Origin: Flavobacteriales bacterium UBA3364 | Lineage (GTDB): Bacteria; Bacteroidota; Bacteroidia; Flavobacteriales_F; PHOS-HE28 | Direction of reading: 5' to 3' | NCBI GenBank assembly: GCA_002360495.1 | Contig: DEQO01000025.1 | Coordinates: forward strand, 1-15,863 | DNA: 15,863 bases | Part shown: piece by piece, positions 13,988-15,863 of the stretch | How the letters are laid out: each line of letters starts with the position of its first letter | How positions within the stretch are numbered: the stretch's first letter is position 1 | The notes under the pieces: generated by a model | The model's database searches: none | The model's input: the letters and a program-made list of their open reading frames with translations, nothing else | Told to the model about the DNA's origin: nothing | Made by a program: the position numbers and the translations under genes

Positions 13988-15406
13988 CTATCGCGCGATA
14001 ACCAAACGCTGGGGAGGCAAGCCATTGACGATGACCACGTAGTTGCCCGGGGGAAGATCACCTACCGGCACAGAGCTGCTTGCTCCTTGTGGCTTGGTGG
14101 AGCGTATCAATCGTTGATCGATACCGAGAATTTCGATCGATGCATCGCTGATCGTGTCTTGTAAGGAGAAGGCTTCGTTCGTTGGATTCGGGTACAGGCC
14201 TCGAGGTACCACTGGTTCCGGGATCTGCATAAAGCTGTCGCTGTGGATCGTTCCAATGGTATCACCAGAGATCACTGCCCCAATGGTTGTGAAGTGATTG
14301 TAGTAGGGACCGTGGTTGAGCCCGATACCCCGTATCCCTAGTTCCGTATCCAGGCGAAACGAAGAATACATGGGGCCCGTTTCAAGTGACACACAGCCGA
14401 CCATGCTTACATCATCACTCGTGAATATTCCGTAGCCAGGGGAAGCACCGGGTTCAGCCGCTATCACATAGTGCCCTTCCTGATCCAGATAATGTTTAGC
14501 AACCATTTGTCTCCTGGGAGAATTCGGTTCACTAGGAAGCGGGTGGCCGAGTTCCACCAACTCTCCCGGAGCAGAGTATATCGGCATCAAGATCGAGTCA
14601 TTTCCAAACTCAAGTTCCCATACAAATGGTCCGTCGTGAGGTGCAACGGGTGGGTGAAGGACGCTTTCAGTAATTTCCCAAGCATAGCCGATATACCGGA
14701 TGTGATCCAAAGAGTCCAAACGCTCCTCGATCTGGAAACGACGATACAGCACTCTTTGTGTAGCGCTGGAATTGGAGAAACCTCTTGAGATGCGCATTTC
14801 GACAATATCACCTGCTTGGAAGGGTATGAACTCGGAAATGGACGGAACGATAATTCCAACATCCGGTCCTTGGATACCGATGAGCTGATAACGTGTGTCC
14901 TCATGCATATGCCACACGAGCACCCCGTAGTTCTTACTCCATACGATGGTATCGGCAAGTTCACTGACCATGGTGCGGATCGAGTCGGTGATACCGAACA
15001 TCGTCCCTTCCACAATGGAGGTCACCGTGGCCACGGTAGCGTTCTGTTGGTCGAAGGTCCATTGTTCGCCCAAGGCAGCCGTGGCTTTGATCTCCAACGC
15101 AGAAGGAGAATTGAACTGCCAGTTGGTTCCAGTTGCTGTGCAAGAGCCTTGCATGAATTGGGTAATGCCCTGCCGTAAGTCGCAACCCTCGCCACACCAA
15201 AGGCAGTACTCCGCCGTTCGGTTCAACTGAAATACCGAGATCTCCGCGCCAAGCGTTTCAGAGTTGATCACCTTCACCTGGTGCCGGATCGTATCCGTCC
15301 CGTCGTTGCTGTAGTTGTACTTGTACTCGGGGTTGATCAGCGCCCAATCCTGCGCCTGGCCGATGGTGGCGACCACACAAGAGGCAAAAAGGATGGCTGC
15401 GCGCAT
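13988..15406 (-). CDS. Secreted protein of unknown function with T9SS type A sorting domain
   Basis: The start at ATG 15406 gives 472 residues and is preferred over the upstream TTG because GAGG lies 7 bases before it (ttgaggttccaaATG) and the signal peptide MRAAILFASCVVATIGQA (cleavage after QAQ) begins there. The mature part has no domain I recognise. A Cys cluster near residues 65-90 (YCLWCGEGC and QGSC) is followed by a long beta-rich region, with WSKNYGVLVW and ISEFIPFQAGDIVEMR. The C-terminal 70 residues are a T9SS type A sorting domain, with LYPNPTNEAF near residue 402 and VGDLPPGNYVVIV. Its codon use looks visibly less GC-rich than that of the neighbours. It is 45 bp downstream of the small Cys-rich gene and 15 bp upstream of the urocanase gene. 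No function can be assigned. Confidence 0.85.
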   Translation of the reverse strand: MRAAILFASCVVATIGQAQDWALINPEYKYNYSNDGTDTIRHQVKVINSETLGAEISVFQLNRTAEYCLWCGEGCDLRQGITQFMQGSCTATGTNWQFNSPSALEIKATAALGEQWTFDQQNATVATVTSIVEGTMFGITDSIRTMVSELADTIVWSKNYGVLVWHMHEDTRYQLIGIQGPDVGIIVPSISEFIPFQAGDIVEMRISRGFSNSSATQRVLYRRFQIEERLDSLDHIRYIGYAWEITESVLHPPVAPHDGPFVWELEFGNDSILMPIYSAPGELVELGHPLPSEPNSPRRQMVAKHYLDQEGHYVIAAEPGASPGYGIFTSDDVSMVGCVSLETGPMYSSFRLDTELGIRGIGLNHGPYYNHFTTIGAVISGDTIGTIHSDSFMQIPEPVVPRGLYPNPTNEAFSLQDTISDASIEILGIDQRLIRSTKPQGASSSVPVGDLPPGNYVVIVNGLPPQRLVIAR

Positions 15407-15451
15407 TTGGAACCTCAATGGAAAGATAGCTCCGAAGTGCCGAACGCTGCT

Positions 15452-15664
15452 TCAGCCCGTGCGCCCCTTGCCCTTCTTGTCGTTGAAGCCGTACGGGCAA
15501 TGCCTGCACCCACTTTGGCAGCAGTACCCCCGTTTCAGGTGGTATTGCTCGGTGAAGACCATGTAGCCCTCCGGGCTGATGTAGTAATCACCGGGCTCGA
15601 GGCCGAGGCGTCGCAGGCGCTCTGATCGATCTTCTTTCTCGGTTCCGACCATTTCCGTACTCAC
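15452..15664 (-). CDS. Small Cys-rich protein, DUF5522-like
   Basis: This is a protein of 70 residues from GTG 15664, or 66 residues from the in-frame ATG at 15652; neither has a strong ribosome binding site. The core YYISPEGYMVFTEQYHLKRG followed by YCCQSGCRHCPYGF matches the small Bacteroidota family I recall as DUF5522. Four to five cysteines in a CC-x3-C-x2-C arrangement suggest a metal site or Fe-S binding, but this has not been shown here. There is no signal peptide, so it is probably cytoplasmic. It lies 54 bp downstream of the partial gene at the right edge and 45 bp upstream of a T9SS cargo gene. Function is unknown. Confidence 0.82.
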   Translation of the reverse strand: MSTEMVGTEKEDRSERLRRLGLEPGDYYISPEGYMVFTEQYHLKRGYCCQSGCRHCPYGFNDKKGKGRTG

Positions 15665-15691
15665 TTCTGTCTTTTTAACAACCGATTTCGG

Positions 15692-15707
15692 CCTTGGTTC
15701 ACCAAGG
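15692..15707 (-). terminator. Hairpin between the right-edge gene and the small Cys-rich gene
   Basis: Perfect 6-bp arms ccttgg (15692-15697) and ccaagg (15702-15707) enclose a 4-base loop, 11 bp after the stop of the right-edge frame. On the minus strand it is followed by ccgaaatcggttgttaaaa, itself a small inverted repeat. It could be a weak terminator. Confidence 0.4.
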
Positions 15708-15718
15708 TGATGCGAAAA

Positions 15719-15863
15719 TCAGGGCAGCGTTATCACATTGGACGGGTGCGGCACGTTCTTTTCACACTGCACGGTGTGTTTCTCGGTGGATGGATCGTTC
15801 ATAACCGGCCGGTACCCCGGTAGTTTCGCCTTGTTGCCGAGGCCTGCCCTTTCCCGCCGAGGA
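15719..15863 (-). CDS. 3' end of an unidentified gene, running off the right edge
   Basis: A minus-strand frame is open from the window edge to a TGA at 15719-15721, giving at least 47 residues that end in NVPHPSNVITLP. The codons are mostly G or C at the third position, as in neighbouring genes, and the residue mix (RRERAGLGNKAKLPGYRPV) looks like protein. I do not recognise the family. It is too short to be sure it is coding, but a following hairpin and the same-strand neighbour are consistent with a gene end. Confidence 0.5.
   Translation of the reverse strand, partial: PRRERAGLGNKAKLPGYRPVMNDPSTEKHTVQCEKNVPHPSNVITLP

Noticed and set aside
15821..15828. TAGTTTCG as a plus-strand -7 promoter element
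   Set aside because: It falls inside the minus-strand frame at the right edge, has no -33 partner, and no plus-strand gene is visible.

Overview
The window looks like a chromosomal stretch of a GC-rich member of the Bacteroidota, probably an uncultured Flavobacteriales-type lineage. The evidence is four secreted proteins with type IX secretion system (T9SS) type A sorting domains, an ECF sigma factor paired with a Bacteroidota-style envelope-spanning regulator, a lipoprotein-type inorganic pyrophosphatase, a small Cys-rich protein resembling DUF5522, and promoter-like elements close to the Bacteroidota -7 consensus (TAnnTTTG). The placement is inferred from protein architecture only.

Layout: only the first gene, the 3' part of pheT (1-1661), is on the plus strand. 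Everything else is read leftwards on the minus strand. The stop codons of pheT and the pyrophosphatase (1662-2270) abut inside one TGATCA palindrome. Next come a 567-residue protein with a single inner-membrane helix, a long disordered linker and a C-terminal outer-membrane beta-barrel (2308-4011), and its ECF sigma factor (4008-4565), whose genes overlap by 4 bp. From 4623 to 11838 there is a tandem cluster of three paralogous secreted proteins of 437, 1093 and 758 residues. They share a signal peptide, an N-terminal beta-rich domain, PKD-type domains and a T9SS sorting domain, and the two larger ones also carry a Cys-rich repeat. Each is followed by a terminator-like hairpin. The two shorter-spaced paralogues (4623 and 6126 genes) share a promoter/leader block. 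Then come a long-form (animal-like) urocanate hydratase (11930-13972), another T9SS cargo of unknown function (13988-15406), the small Cys-rich protein (15452-15664), and the 3' end of an unidentified gene at the right edge (15719-15863).

How the genes may work together: the sigma factor and its two-membrane partner form a likely envelope signalling unit, analogous to the Dma anti-sigma factors described in Bacteroides. The three-paralogue cluster looks like cell-surface or secreted repeat proteins that evolve by domain duplication. One has a nearly identical internal duplication of about 495 bp, and another has ten four-cysteine repeats. A further oddity is a GC-rich palindromic mini-repeat lying in frame inside the urocanase gene. 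No RNA gene, CRISPR array, insertion sequence or phage gene was seen.
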